From Candidatus Nitrotoga sp. BS (GTDB taxonomy: Bacteria; Pseudomonadota; Gammaproteobacteria; Burkholderiales; Gallionellaceae), in the NCBI RefSeq assembly GCF_927797785.1, contig NZ_CAKMLL010000058.1, forward strand, positions 1-47,191: a DNA stretch of 47,191 bases, in the 5' to 3' direction. Position 1 is the stretch's first letter. Each line of letters begins with the position of its first letter. The notes beneath the pieces were generated by a model, which had not been told where the DNA came from, ran no database searches, and saw only the letters and a list, made by a program, of their open reading frames with translations. Of this stretch, positions 9,467-15,574 are shown piece by piece. The position numbers and the translations under genes were made by a program.

Positions 9467-9862
9467 TCACTGTACCGCCTCAGCATCCAACTCATAAGCG
9501 CCCTGGGCGTTGTGGACTTCTTTACCATGCAACGGGGGGTTAAACACACAAGCCATCTTCATCTCGGTTGTGGCCAGCAATTTGTGCTTGTCATGATTGT
9601 TCAACGCATAGATCGTGCCGGGTTTGATGGGATAGACTTTTCCGTCAGCCAGGTCTTTGATCTCGCCTTCGCCGCTAATACAATAAACCGACTCCAGATG
9701 ATTTTGATAGTGCATGTCCAAGTCGGCGCCGGCAAAGATCGTGGTGATATGAAAAGAGAAACCCATCGCATCGCTTTTAAGGAGCAAACGCGTGCTCTCC
9801 CAGCCATTGCTAACCACGCGCCGATTACTTTGCTCCGCTTCCTCCAATGTCCTGACTATCAT
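9467..9862 (-). CDS. ectC: L-ectoine synthase EctC
   Basis: The cupin-fold cyclo-condensing enzyme that closes N-gamma-acetyl-diaminobutyrate to ectoine, the last step of synthesis. At 131 aa it has the usual length. E57, Y85 and H93 fall where the metal ligands of EctC are known to be, and the N-terminus [10 protein letters not shown] is characteristic. The start ATG overlaps the ectB stop as ATGA, with GGAG a few bases upstream, so translation should be coupled to ectB. No truncation or frameshift is seen. Identification is secure. Confidence 0.96.
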   Translation of the reverse strand: MIVRTLEEAEQSNRRVVSNGWESTRLLLKSDAMGFSFHITTIFAGADLDMHYQNHLESVYCISGEGEIKDLADGKVYPIKPGTIYALNNHDKHKLLATTEMKMACVFNPPLHGKEVHNAQGAYELDAEAVQ

Positions 9863-11205
9863 TTCATCTCCATTTCTTTTTTTATGTGCCCCAGCCTATT
9901 CCGCGCGCGCAACGCCGACTGAAAAAAATCTTTCTCGCGCGGTATTCTCCTGAAATGATTGCATGATTCGTTGATGCTCTCCTCAATCATGTCGAGTCCC
10001 TTGCCGAGTGCCTCATCAGAGATCGTCAATGGACACAGCAACTTGATCACCTGGTCTTCGGCACCGCTGGTCTCTATCATCAGCCCCTTTTTGAAGGCAC
10101 GTAGCGAAATGTCGCTGGCCAATTCTCCGCTCACGCAGTTGATTCCCTGGAACATCCCCCGACCTTTGGCATTGAAATTCCCGTCGCCATATTGCGCCAC
10201 AAAATGATTGAGACGCTCCGTTATCACTCGCCCTTTTGACTCGATACTTTTGGAAAACGTGCTGTCCGACCAATAGTGGTTGATCGCCGCAGTTGCAGTA
10301 ATGAAGGCATGATTGTTGCCCCGGAATGTGCCGTTGTGTTCGCCTGGCTTCCACAGATCAAGTTTTGATTTCATCAGCACTACCGCCATTGGCAATCCGT
10401 ACCCGCTCAGTGATTTGGACATGGTGACGATATCCGGCTGAATGCCGATCGGCTCGAAGCTGAAGAACGTGCCGGTTCTGCCGCAACCTGCCTGGATATC
10501 ATCGATGATCAACAGGACTTCATGGCGCTGGCAAACTTCTTGCAAGGATCTCAGCCAACCGAAACTCGCCACATTAATCCCGCCTTCGCCTTGCACCGTC
10601 TCAACGATGGCCGCAGCCGGTTTATCCACACCGCTGCTGGCGTCGGACAGCACCTTGTCCAGATACTCGGTGGTATCGAAACCTTCGCCCAGGTAGCCGT
10701 CATAGGGTATGCGCGTGACGCCGCCCATATTAATCCCGGCCGCACCGCGATGGTGTGAATTCCCGGTCGCCGCCAATGCACCCAGCGTGACACCGTGAAA
10801 TCCGTTGGTGAAAGCAATGATGTTGTGGCGTCCCGTGATATTACGCGCCAATTTCATCGCGGCCTCGACGGCATTCGTTCCGGTCGGCCCGGTGAACTGC
10901 ACCTGGTAATCCAGCCCCCTGGGTCTGAGTATCTTGGCCTGAAACGTTTCCAGAAACTGTTGCTTGGCCACGGTATGCAGGTCCAGCCCATGGGTGATTC
11001 CGTCCGCCTCGATGTAATCCAGCAGTGCCTGTTTGAACAGCGGATTATTGTGCCCGTAATTCAGCGTCCCCGCACCGACGAGGAAATCCAGAAACTCTGT
11101 TCCATCGCTGTCATACAAATACTCGCCGCGTGCGCGGTTGAACACTCTGGGGAAAGCCCGTGCATAGCTGCGCACTTCCGATTCCAACTCGTCAAAAATC
11201 TTCAT
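9859..11205 (-). CDS. ectB: Diaminobutyrate-2-oxoglutarate transaminase EctB
   Basis: A PLP-dependent class III aminotransferase that makes L-2,4-diaminobutyrate from aspartate semialdehyde and glutamate, the first step of ectoine synthesis. In 448 aa one sees the PLP lysine K264 in [10 protein letters not shown], the PLP-binding Asp in [15 protein letters not shown] (D235), and the phosphate-binding [16 protein letters not shown]. The start ATG has AAGGAG about eight bases upstream. It begins 12 nt after ectA and overlaps ectC by 4 nt. The family is broad (it includes siderophore-type diaminobutyrate transaminases), but the neighbours settle the role. Confidence 0.96.
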   Translation of the reverse strand: MKIFDELESEVRSYARAFPRVFNRARGEYLYDSDGTEFLDFLVGAGTLNYGHNNPLFKQALLDYIEADGITHGLDLHTVAKQQFLETFQAKILRPRGLDYQVQFTGPTGTNAVEAAMKLARNITGRHNIIAFTNGFHGVTLGALAATGNSHHRGAAGINMGGVTRIPYDGYLGEGFDTTEYLDKVLSDASSGVDKPAAAIVETVQGEGGINVASFGWLRSLQEVCQRHEVLLIIDDIQAGCGRTGTFFSFEPIGIQPDIVTMSKSLSGYGLPMAVVLMKSKLDLWKPGEHNGTFRGNNHAFITATAAINHYWSDSTFSKSIESKGRVITERLNHFVAQYGDGNFNAKGRGMFQGINCVSGELASDISLRAFKKGLMIETSGAEDQVIKLLCPLTISDEALGKGLDMIEESINESCNHFRRIPREKDFFQSALRARNRLGHIKKEMEMK

Positions 11206-11217
11206 TCTGTTTTCTCC

Positions 11218-11772
11218 TTAATCTTGAATATGTGAGCCACTTGCTGCTGCAAACGGGCCGATCCGAAACAGGTATTCTGTTTCGTGCGCGCCTGCAAAAT
11301 GCAACGCCTGCTCGAACATGACTGAGCGAACCATGTCTGCGTTTTGCTCAGTCGCAAATCCCGTAAACAATTTCAATGAAGCGTCGTTTCCGGGGGTGAT
11401 TGATGTCTCGATGTAGCAGATACCTTGCGTTGCCGTCCGTTTCAGCAAATTGCGCAGCATCGTGCGTGCCAGACCCTGTCCGCGCGCCGAGGGGTGCACC
11501 GCCACTTGCCAGACGAACAAAGTGTCAGGCCGATCCGGGATGCAATAGCCGGTTACGCTGCCGACCAGATCGCCGTTTCTGATGGCGGCTATGGAAGTAT
11601 TCTGGAAATGACTGCACTGCAACAGGTTGCAGTATGTGGAATTGGGATCGAGTGGGGGACAGTCATGCACCAGCCGGTGCAGCGCCATACCATCGGTCGG
11701 CGCAAGGGGACGAAATTCAAATGGGATGGGTTCGTGAACCGCTAAATTTTCTCTATCTGTTTGATTGGCCAA
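11218..11772 (-). CDS. ectA: L-2,4-diaminobutyrate acetyltransferase EctA
   Basis: A GNAT-fold acetyltransferase that acetylates diaminobutyrate at the gamma amino group, the second step of ectoine synthesis. The EctA-typical sequence starts with FEFRPLAPTDG, runs through DCPPLDPNSTYCNLLQCSHF, and carries the acetyl-CoA loop VHPSARGQGLARTML. It is the first gene of the minus-strand operon. The only start that keeps the whole domain in frame is TTG at 11772, and no convincing ribosome-binding site precedes it. A GGAGG lies upstream but points to an ATG or TTG in another frame (see the next feature). The start is therefore uncertain, although the conserved domain is complete. No ectR gene or aspartokinase gene is adjacent. 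Confidence 0.92.
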   Translation of the reverse strand: MANQTDRENLAVHEPIPFEFRPLAPTDGMALHRLVHDCPPLDPNSTYCNLLQCSHFQNTSIAAIRNGDLVGSVTGYCIPDRPDTLFVWQVAVHPSARGQGLARTMLRNLLKRTATQGICYIETSITPGNDASLKLFTGFATEQNADMVRSVMFEQALHFAGAHETEYLFRIGPFAAASGSHIQD

Positions 11773-11800
11773 AAAATAATGCGGTATGGAAAGACAACAT
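11753..11800 (-). other. Short ORF with the ribosome-binding site, out of frame with ectA
   Basis: On the minus strand GGAGG is followed within a few bases by ATG (11800) and TTG (11797). Both open a 15-codon frame that ends with TAG at 11755-11753, overlapping the ectA TTG start by 20 nt. Between the two lies a run of six T (11776-11771). With five T instead, the ATG would run straight into the ectA frame. This could be a leader peptide, a slippage-dependent start, or a one-base error or mutation at the homopolymer. The spacing from GGAGG to the ATG is only 2 nt, and to the TTG 5 nt. Confidence 0.4.
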
Positions 11801-12022
11801 GTCCTCCAACACCTTTGTGGGTCGGGTTAATAAATTCTTTTTTACCTTAACACATTGAAAAGCATGTGGCCAGTAGTTATCTGAAGATTAAAGAATGGGG
11901 AACTCAACCGCACAAGTTGAAATAAACTTCTTTCCACATCCCCTCACCAATCCCATTTTTATCGTCATAACCATGCTTCAAATCGCAAGGAGATACCGTC
12001 TTGTAATCATTCATTGCGCACT

Positions 12023-12358
12023 TTACTGGGATGCAAGCGCTGCGATGACCCTTCCGATGAGAGCCAAAGGTAGCTCTTCGCTGTGCGGGAAAGACAGGTT
12101 GCCCTTGGGGCCTCGATAGGCTTCAGTCTCTGAGATTAGCGCGAAATCGTCTGTCACTGGGGGATAGATACCGATGTGCGTCTTGAAAGCGGCGAAGTAG
12201 ATGAAGGTGTTTTGCTTCTTGAACGCCGGCATGTTGTAGCTGATAGTCCTTGTTGCTCCAGGAATCTGTGATTCGACCACCTTTTGAATGAGTTCAAGTC
12301 GTCTGCGTGCTTCAGCTGTCTGACTGATGAAGTACTCCTCGTGCGATAGAAATGGCAT
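12023..12358 (-). CDS. DUF1801 domain protein (YdhG/iron-chaperone-like fold)
   Basis: A protein of 111 aa with the DUF1801 pattern: an N-terminal SHEEYFISQTAEARRRLELI, then PGATRTISYNMPAFK, a hydrophobic FIYFAAFKTHIGIYP, and a C-terminal PLALIGRVIAAL. The family has a frataxin-like fold; some members are annotated as iron chaperones, but function is not established. The longer in-frame reading from 12475 was rejected: the ATG at 12358 has AGGAG eight bases upstream, and the upstream part is merely the antisense of a transposase remnant at 12410-12520. It seems to be a single-gene unit at the edge of the accessory patch. Confidence 0.75.
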   Translation of the reverse strand: MPFLSHEEYFISQTAEARRRLELIQKVVESQIPGATRTISYNMPAFKKQNTFIYFAAFKTHIGIYPPVTDDFALISETEAYRGPKGNLSFPHSEELPLALIGRVIAALASQ

Positions 12359-12409
12359 GTCGGTTTCTCCTGGGCGCTGCGAGCCATGTAGTGCCCATGT
12401 GAATTCTAA

Positions 12410-12520
12410 GTCGATTACATTCATTTCAACCCGGTTAAACACGGGCATGTGCAACGTGCGGTTGATTGGCCTCATTCAACATTTCATCGCTATGTGCGCA
12501 TGAATGGGCTGTTGCGATGG
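12410..12520 (+). pseudogene. C-terminal remnant of a RAYT (REP-associated tyrosine transposase)
   Basis: Reading from 12410 on the plus strand gives VDYIHFNPVKHGHV, then VDWPHSTFHRYVR, the conserved C-terminal part of the REP-associated transposases, including the catalytic-Tyr region. The N-terminal three quarters are missing, because the sequence upstream is the start region of the DUF1801 gene. It is oriented opposite to the near-complete copy at 12610-13095 and differs from it at many positions, so it comes from a related, not identical, element. Confidence 0.8.
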
Positions 12521-12553
12521 AGAATGGTGTGCTGGGGTATGATAGACGCTGCC

Positions 12554-12577
12554 TGGGCGGTCACAAAGACGTGCCCA
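12554..12577. repeat. REP-like hairpin between two RAYT pieces
   Basis: TGGGC at 12554-12558 pairs with GCCCA at 12573-12577. The sequence GTGCCCACCCTAC that follows is of the kind seen in dispersed extragenic palindromes near RAYT genes. It lies between the inverted RAYT remnants. The stem is short, so confidence is modest. Confidence 0.35.
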
Positions 12578-12609
12578 CCCTACTTGACTTCATCACCTAT
12601 TTGAACACT

Positions 12610-13095
12610 CTAATTCGATGCTGCCATTCCCGGGTCAATGAAGCCATGCAATGTTGAATGAGGCCAATCAACAGGGTGAGTGACCCGCCCATGTTTTACA
12701 GGATTGTAATGAATGTAATCGACGTGCCGCACAAGATCAATCTCATCCCGGATTTGATGTTCCCAATACCGCCGCTGCCAGATGCCAAGCTCACGCTTGG
12801 TTTGGTGGCTGGCACGAATATGCTCGCTTTTTGTCAGCCACCTGGAAAATCCGGCCTTGATGAGCGACCAGCGAAGTGGATAGTCGGCATCGTCCGGCGG
12901 CAAGCGCCATATCGCATGCAGGTGTTCGGGTAACACATCCATCGCCAGAATAGCAAATGGATGCGCGTCTTTCACCATTTTCATGGCTGCGCACAAGTCA
13001 TCAATATGTCAGACCAACAAATCAGAGCGCCGTTCAGCCAAGTTAACTGTGAAGAAGTATGTACCTCCCGCTGCATTGGCTCGTCGGTAACGCAT
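12610..13095 (-). pseudogene. RAYT (REP-associated tyrosine transposase), broken by an in-frame stop
   Basis: RAYT proteins are single-copy Y1/HUH-type transposases thought to spread REP palindromes. Starting at ATG 13095, the frame reads MRYRRANAAGGTYFFTVNLA and onward to LLV. It then meets TGA at 13011-13009, where relatives have an Asp codon (LLVDHID), and continues in the same frame as HIDDLCAAMKMVKDAHPF to the stop at 12610. The total is about 161 codons, the normal length. The HUH motif (PEHLHAIW), WQRRYWEHQIRD and the Tyr motif (VDYIHYNPVKHG) are all kept. One nonsense codon is therefore the only visible lesion. A shorter product from TTG 12996 would lack the first strand. Confidence 0.85.
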
Positions 13096-13117
13096 CTTTT
13101 TATCTACCTTCTGTGAT

Positions 13118-13151
13118 GTTGGGCTTCATTTCTTTCAGCCCAGCCTACCGA
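13118..13151. repeat. REP-like palindrome upstream of the RAYT
   Basis: GTTGGGCT at 13118-13125 pairs with AGCCCAGC at 13137-13144 (one G-T pair), followed by CTACCG. It sits just upstream of the RAYT start at 13095, the usual place for a REP that the transposase recognises. A related unit occurs at 14189-14237. Confidence 0.6.
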
Positions 13152-13189
13152 GCTCGCGCGTCAAGCCAAGAAGTGCTGAATTCATTTGT

Positions 13190-13684
13190 TCATGACTTGC
13201 CGATATTCAATCTCAACATCAGCGTCATCGGTTGCAACGGCGATGACTGAAAACCGTAGTGTTCGTAGAACTTCTTGGCGCGGTCGTGAAGTGCATTTAC
13301 CAGCAGAGCTCGAACACCGGCATTCTGAGAAACTACAAGCGCCCGGTTGACGGCGTCTTGCAATAGGGATGCGCCAAGCTTAATGCCTTGGGCATGGCGG
13401 TCAACCGCGAGCCGAGCCAGAACCATCACCGGAACGGGATTGGGCATGATCCGACGTACAGAACTGGTTGCAATCTGGTGCGAGACAGCACCTGCAGCCA
13501 TGGCATAGTACCCGTAAACACGACTATCCTGATCCGCCACTACAAACGTGCGGCTGGCTCCACTTACTTGGTTGACTATTGCGCGGCGCTTGAGCCACTC
13601 GTCGAGAACGCCCTCACTGCACTCAAATTGATCCAGAATGTGGATGGTCGCGAGTGGCTGAGGTGCGTTGAGTTGTAAACTCAT
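13190..13684 (-). CDS. GNAT-family toxin of a type II toxin-antitoxin pair (TacT/AtaT-like)
   Basis: An acetyltransferase-fold toxin; characterised relatives acetylate the amino group of aminoacyl-tRNA and stop translation. The 164 aa carry the typical N-terminus (FECSEGVLDEWLKRRA), the strand with GYYAMAAGAV, the acetyl-CoA motif RLAVDRHAQGIKLGASLL and the C-terminal catalytic-Tyr region AKKFYEHYGF. Its start overlaps the antitoxin stop by 4 nt (ATGA), with the antitoxin first, the standard order. All motifs look intact, so an active toxin is expected. The target tRNA cannot be read from sequence. Confidence 0.88.
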   Translation of the reverse strand: MSLQLNAPQPLATIHILDQFECSEGVLDEWLKRRAIVNQVSGASRTFVVADQDSRVYGYYAMAAGAVSHQIATSSVRRIMPNPVPVMVLARLAVDRHAQGIKLGASLLQDAVNRALVVSQNAGVRALLVNALHDRAKKFYEHYGFQSSPLQPMTLMLRLNIGKS

Positions 13685-13953
13685 GCCTTGATTGCGGCCC
13701 AGGGAGCTGTCACCGTCATAAGGCGCTCAAGTCCTGGATTTGGGCTAGGCGGGGCGTCGAGCATTGCCGTGAACTGCTGAAACTTGTCGGTATTCAGGCT
13801 GAAAAAAACCTGGTCAAGTATTACCGCCTGGGCGGCTGAGCAGGCAGCCTCGAGCATAAAGTCCGAACGATTCTTGCCTAGCAGAGTTGCAGCGTGATCA
13901 ATTAAATCTCGTTGCTCGGGCAATGCCCGTAGGTTGATGGCGGCGTCGCGCAT
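13681..13953 (-). CDS. DUF1778 ribbon-helix-helix antitoxin (TacA-like)
   Basis: A 90-aa antitoxin whose N-terminal ribbon-helix-helix domain (INLRALPEQRDLIDHAATLLGKNRSDFMLEAA) binds its own promoter, and whose C-terminal part (KFQQFTAMLDAPPSPNPGL) wraps and blocks the GNAT toxin encoded immediately downstream. The start ATG at 13953 has AGAGGA about eight bases upstream. It is preceded by a long palindrome at 13967-14027 that is the probable operator. In known pairs the toxin-antitoxin complex represses the operon, and the same is expected here. Confidence 0.88.
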   Translation of the reverse strand: MRDAAINLRALPEQRDLIDHAATLLGKNRSDFMLEAACSAAQAVILDQVFFSLNTDKFQQFTAMLDAPPSPNPGLERLMTVTAPWAAIKA

Positions 13954-13966
13954 GGACTTTTCCTCT

Positions 13967-14027
13967 CAATGTATTGACAATAGCTATACGAATAATGACT
14001 ATGCGTGTATCTATTGTCAATACATTG
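13967..14027 (-). promoter_or_regulatory. Promoter and palindromic operator of the DUF1778/GNAT operon
   Basis: Two perfect 17-bp arms, CAATGTATTGACAATAG at 13967-13983 and its reverse complement at 14011-14027, flank a 27-bp centre. On the minus strand the distal arm contains TTGACA (14020-14015); after 17 bp comes CATTAT (13997-13992), a fair -35/-10 pair. The proximal arm would then cover the transcription start. Binding of antitoxin dimers to both arms would block RNA polymerase. The palindrome is seen directly; the operator role is inferred from the family. Confidence 0.75.
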
Positions 14028-14034
14028 ATTGAAA

Positions 14035-14114
14035 CATTCCAGATTTGATGTTCTAGATACCGTCGCCGCAAGATGCTGCGCTCACGTTTGCTTGGCGGCT
14101 GGCACGAATATGCT
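14035..14114 (-). pseudogene. Internal fragment of a RAYT gene
   Basis: About 80 bp matching 12744-12824 of the nearby RAYT at roughly four of five positions, in the same orientation. On the minus strand it encodes RERSILRRRYLEHQIWN, corresponding to RELGIWQRRYWEHQIRD of the fuller copy. No flanking RAYT sequence remains. The toxin-antitoxin pair lies between this scrap and the RAYT at 12610-13095. Confidence 0.75.
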
Positions 14115-14188
14115 AAACAGGCCACAGATTAGGACAGTAGGAAATTAAAAACCGGCGCGGAAAATTTCAGCACCGGCGTTTTAAAAAT

Positions 14189-14237
14189 GTTGGGCTTCGC
14201 AAGCTTAGCACCAGCCTACGGTAGCCCAGCTTACCGT
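14189..14237. repeat. REP-like palindromic unit
   Basis: GTTGGGCT at 14189-14196 and AGCCCAGC at 14223-14230 form the outer stem, followed by TTACCG. The interior holds a second small palindrome CTACGGTAG. The same outer arms and following bases occur at 13118-13151, so these are members of one repeat family. It lies between the RAYT scrap and the end of the SIR2-like gene. Confidence 0.6.
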
Positions 14238-14247
14238 GTTTCGTTCT

Positions 14248-15297
14248 CTAGCTTAGATTTAGCGATAGTCGTCGCGTATACTCGCTAATGAGTTTCGAGC
14301 AAGTCAAATCGTTCCGTATTTGTATGAATTGTGCTTTATCACTGAAACCGTCTTTGATTTGATCGGAATTACTCTGTGATAGGCCAAAAGCAGTTGCGAA
14401 TACGGATGTTGTTCTAGACGTTAGGCCAGAAAATAACAAATCTAAATTCAGCCGATGAAAAGCAAATCCGAGAAAGAGTAACCGTTCGGCGTTAGCAACG
14501 GTGGCTCTTATAGATTCGATGTCACTCACTGAAGGATCCGTGCCCTCAGTAAACGTCCTGAGTAACTTGGAGATTGTGATCAATTGGTGAGTATTTGGTG
14601 TAGCTCCATATTCAATTTTTTCCTTCTTGGATTGAGTCATCCAAGGAAGTGCGCCAACACTACCATAGGGGTGATGTACTTCTAAAAGTGCAACAATGCT
14701 CGCAGCTTCGTCCTTTGATATGCCATAGTATTGTTGGAGCCAGAAGTACAAACAATGTTCGAAGCAACGGTCGTAATTAAAACTAACGACGGCAACCTTT
14801 TGAAGTCGCTCAGGTAGATTCTCTTTCTGACAATTCTCTGTGAGTAGTTGGAAAAATGCGTTAAACCACGTGTTTTGGATGCCGCCGAAATTAAGTTTAT
14901 TATTGATATTGCTAGGATTGATGAATAGCTTGCTTCGAGCCTCCTCCTCTAATATGCATCGTGTGATCGCCAATTTGCCACAAAACGCAACTAACTCATC
15001 ATTTCGATGAGAGTCGATGAAGTTGTCAATTGATATGGCCATAGGCATTGCGTCTCGAATCAGGCACGAAGCTTTGATGAGCGACTGCTTGTTCGCTGGA
15101 TACACATCAGGACCAGTATTGGCAACTTGAAAGGCTCGCATAATTTCATCGTCACCACTGTTTTCTGGTCTGCCAACATCATCAAACTTAAAATCTAGCT
15201 TTTTTGCGATTTGATGCTTTAGATCAGCGCCAACTGGAAGACCGACTTCATTACTAGCGCCGGCACCAAGTACAAGTAAAAGGGATTTGTTTAGCAT
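14248..15297 (-). CDS. Stand-alone SIR2-like protein, candidate anti-phage NADase
   Basis: A SIR2-fold domain with a C-terminal helical part. Numbered from the upstream ATG 15318, it shows the nucleotide-binding start LLVLGAGASNEVGLPVG (residues 14-30), SIDNFID (96-102, a motif of bacterial SIR2-like defence proteins), FNYD with N181 and D183, HHPYGSVG with H215/H216, and LFLGFAFHRLN (281-291). N181 and the downstream His fit the catalytic pair of defence NADases. No sirtuin zinc finger is present, so protein deacetylation is unlikely. The start at 15297 was preferred: AAGAG precedes it by about seven bases, while ATG 15318 has no ribosome-binding site. The base composition is AT-richer than the ect genes. 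It is a single gene with no visible partner. The fold is fairly sure; the anti-phage role is inference. Confidence 0.7.
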   Translation of the reverse strand: MLNKSLLLVLGAGASNEVGLPVGADLKHQIAKKLDFKFDDVGRPENSGDDEIMRAFQVANTGPDVYPANKQSLIKASCLIRDAMPMAISIDNFIDSHRNDELVAFCGKLAITRCILEEEARSKLFINPSNINNKLNFGGIQNTWFNAFFQLLTENCQKENLPERLQKVAVVSFNYDRCFEHCLYFWLQQYYGISKDEAASIVALLEVHHPYGSVGALPWMTQSKKEKIEYGATPNTHQLITISKLLRTFTEGTDPSVSDIESIRATVANAERLLFLGFAFHRLNLDLLFSGLTSRTTSVFATAFGLSQSNSDQIKDGFSDKAQFIQIRNDLTCSKLISEYTRRLSLNLS

Positions 15298-15574
15298 AGG
15301 AAGCTCTTTGAAAATCATGTGGTAGATTGCTAATCATGAACCGCAACACCCAACATGTTAGATCATACAATGACCGTCGGCTTATGAGAGACCTCAGGGT
15401 TGGATTCGATTTAATTACCCCATTTATTCCTTATTCCATTCCTATGGTTCATAGAAGCATCTTACGAATAGATTACGATAACGTACGAGCTTGGTCGTGA
15501 GTGTCGCTATTTCTAAAATCTAATTTGGAGCTGAATTGTTGCCATGTTTGGTCTTTATCACGCGAGTGCCACTT

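Noticed and set aside
12359-12475. N-terminal extension of the DUF1801 gene to ATG 12475
   Set aside because: The extension is the antisense of a RAYT remnant, and the ATG at 12358 has a proper ribosome-binding site.
12658-12933. 91-codon plus-strand ORF over the RAYT
   Set aside because: It is antisense to the RAYT coding sequence; the other strand has clear family motifs.
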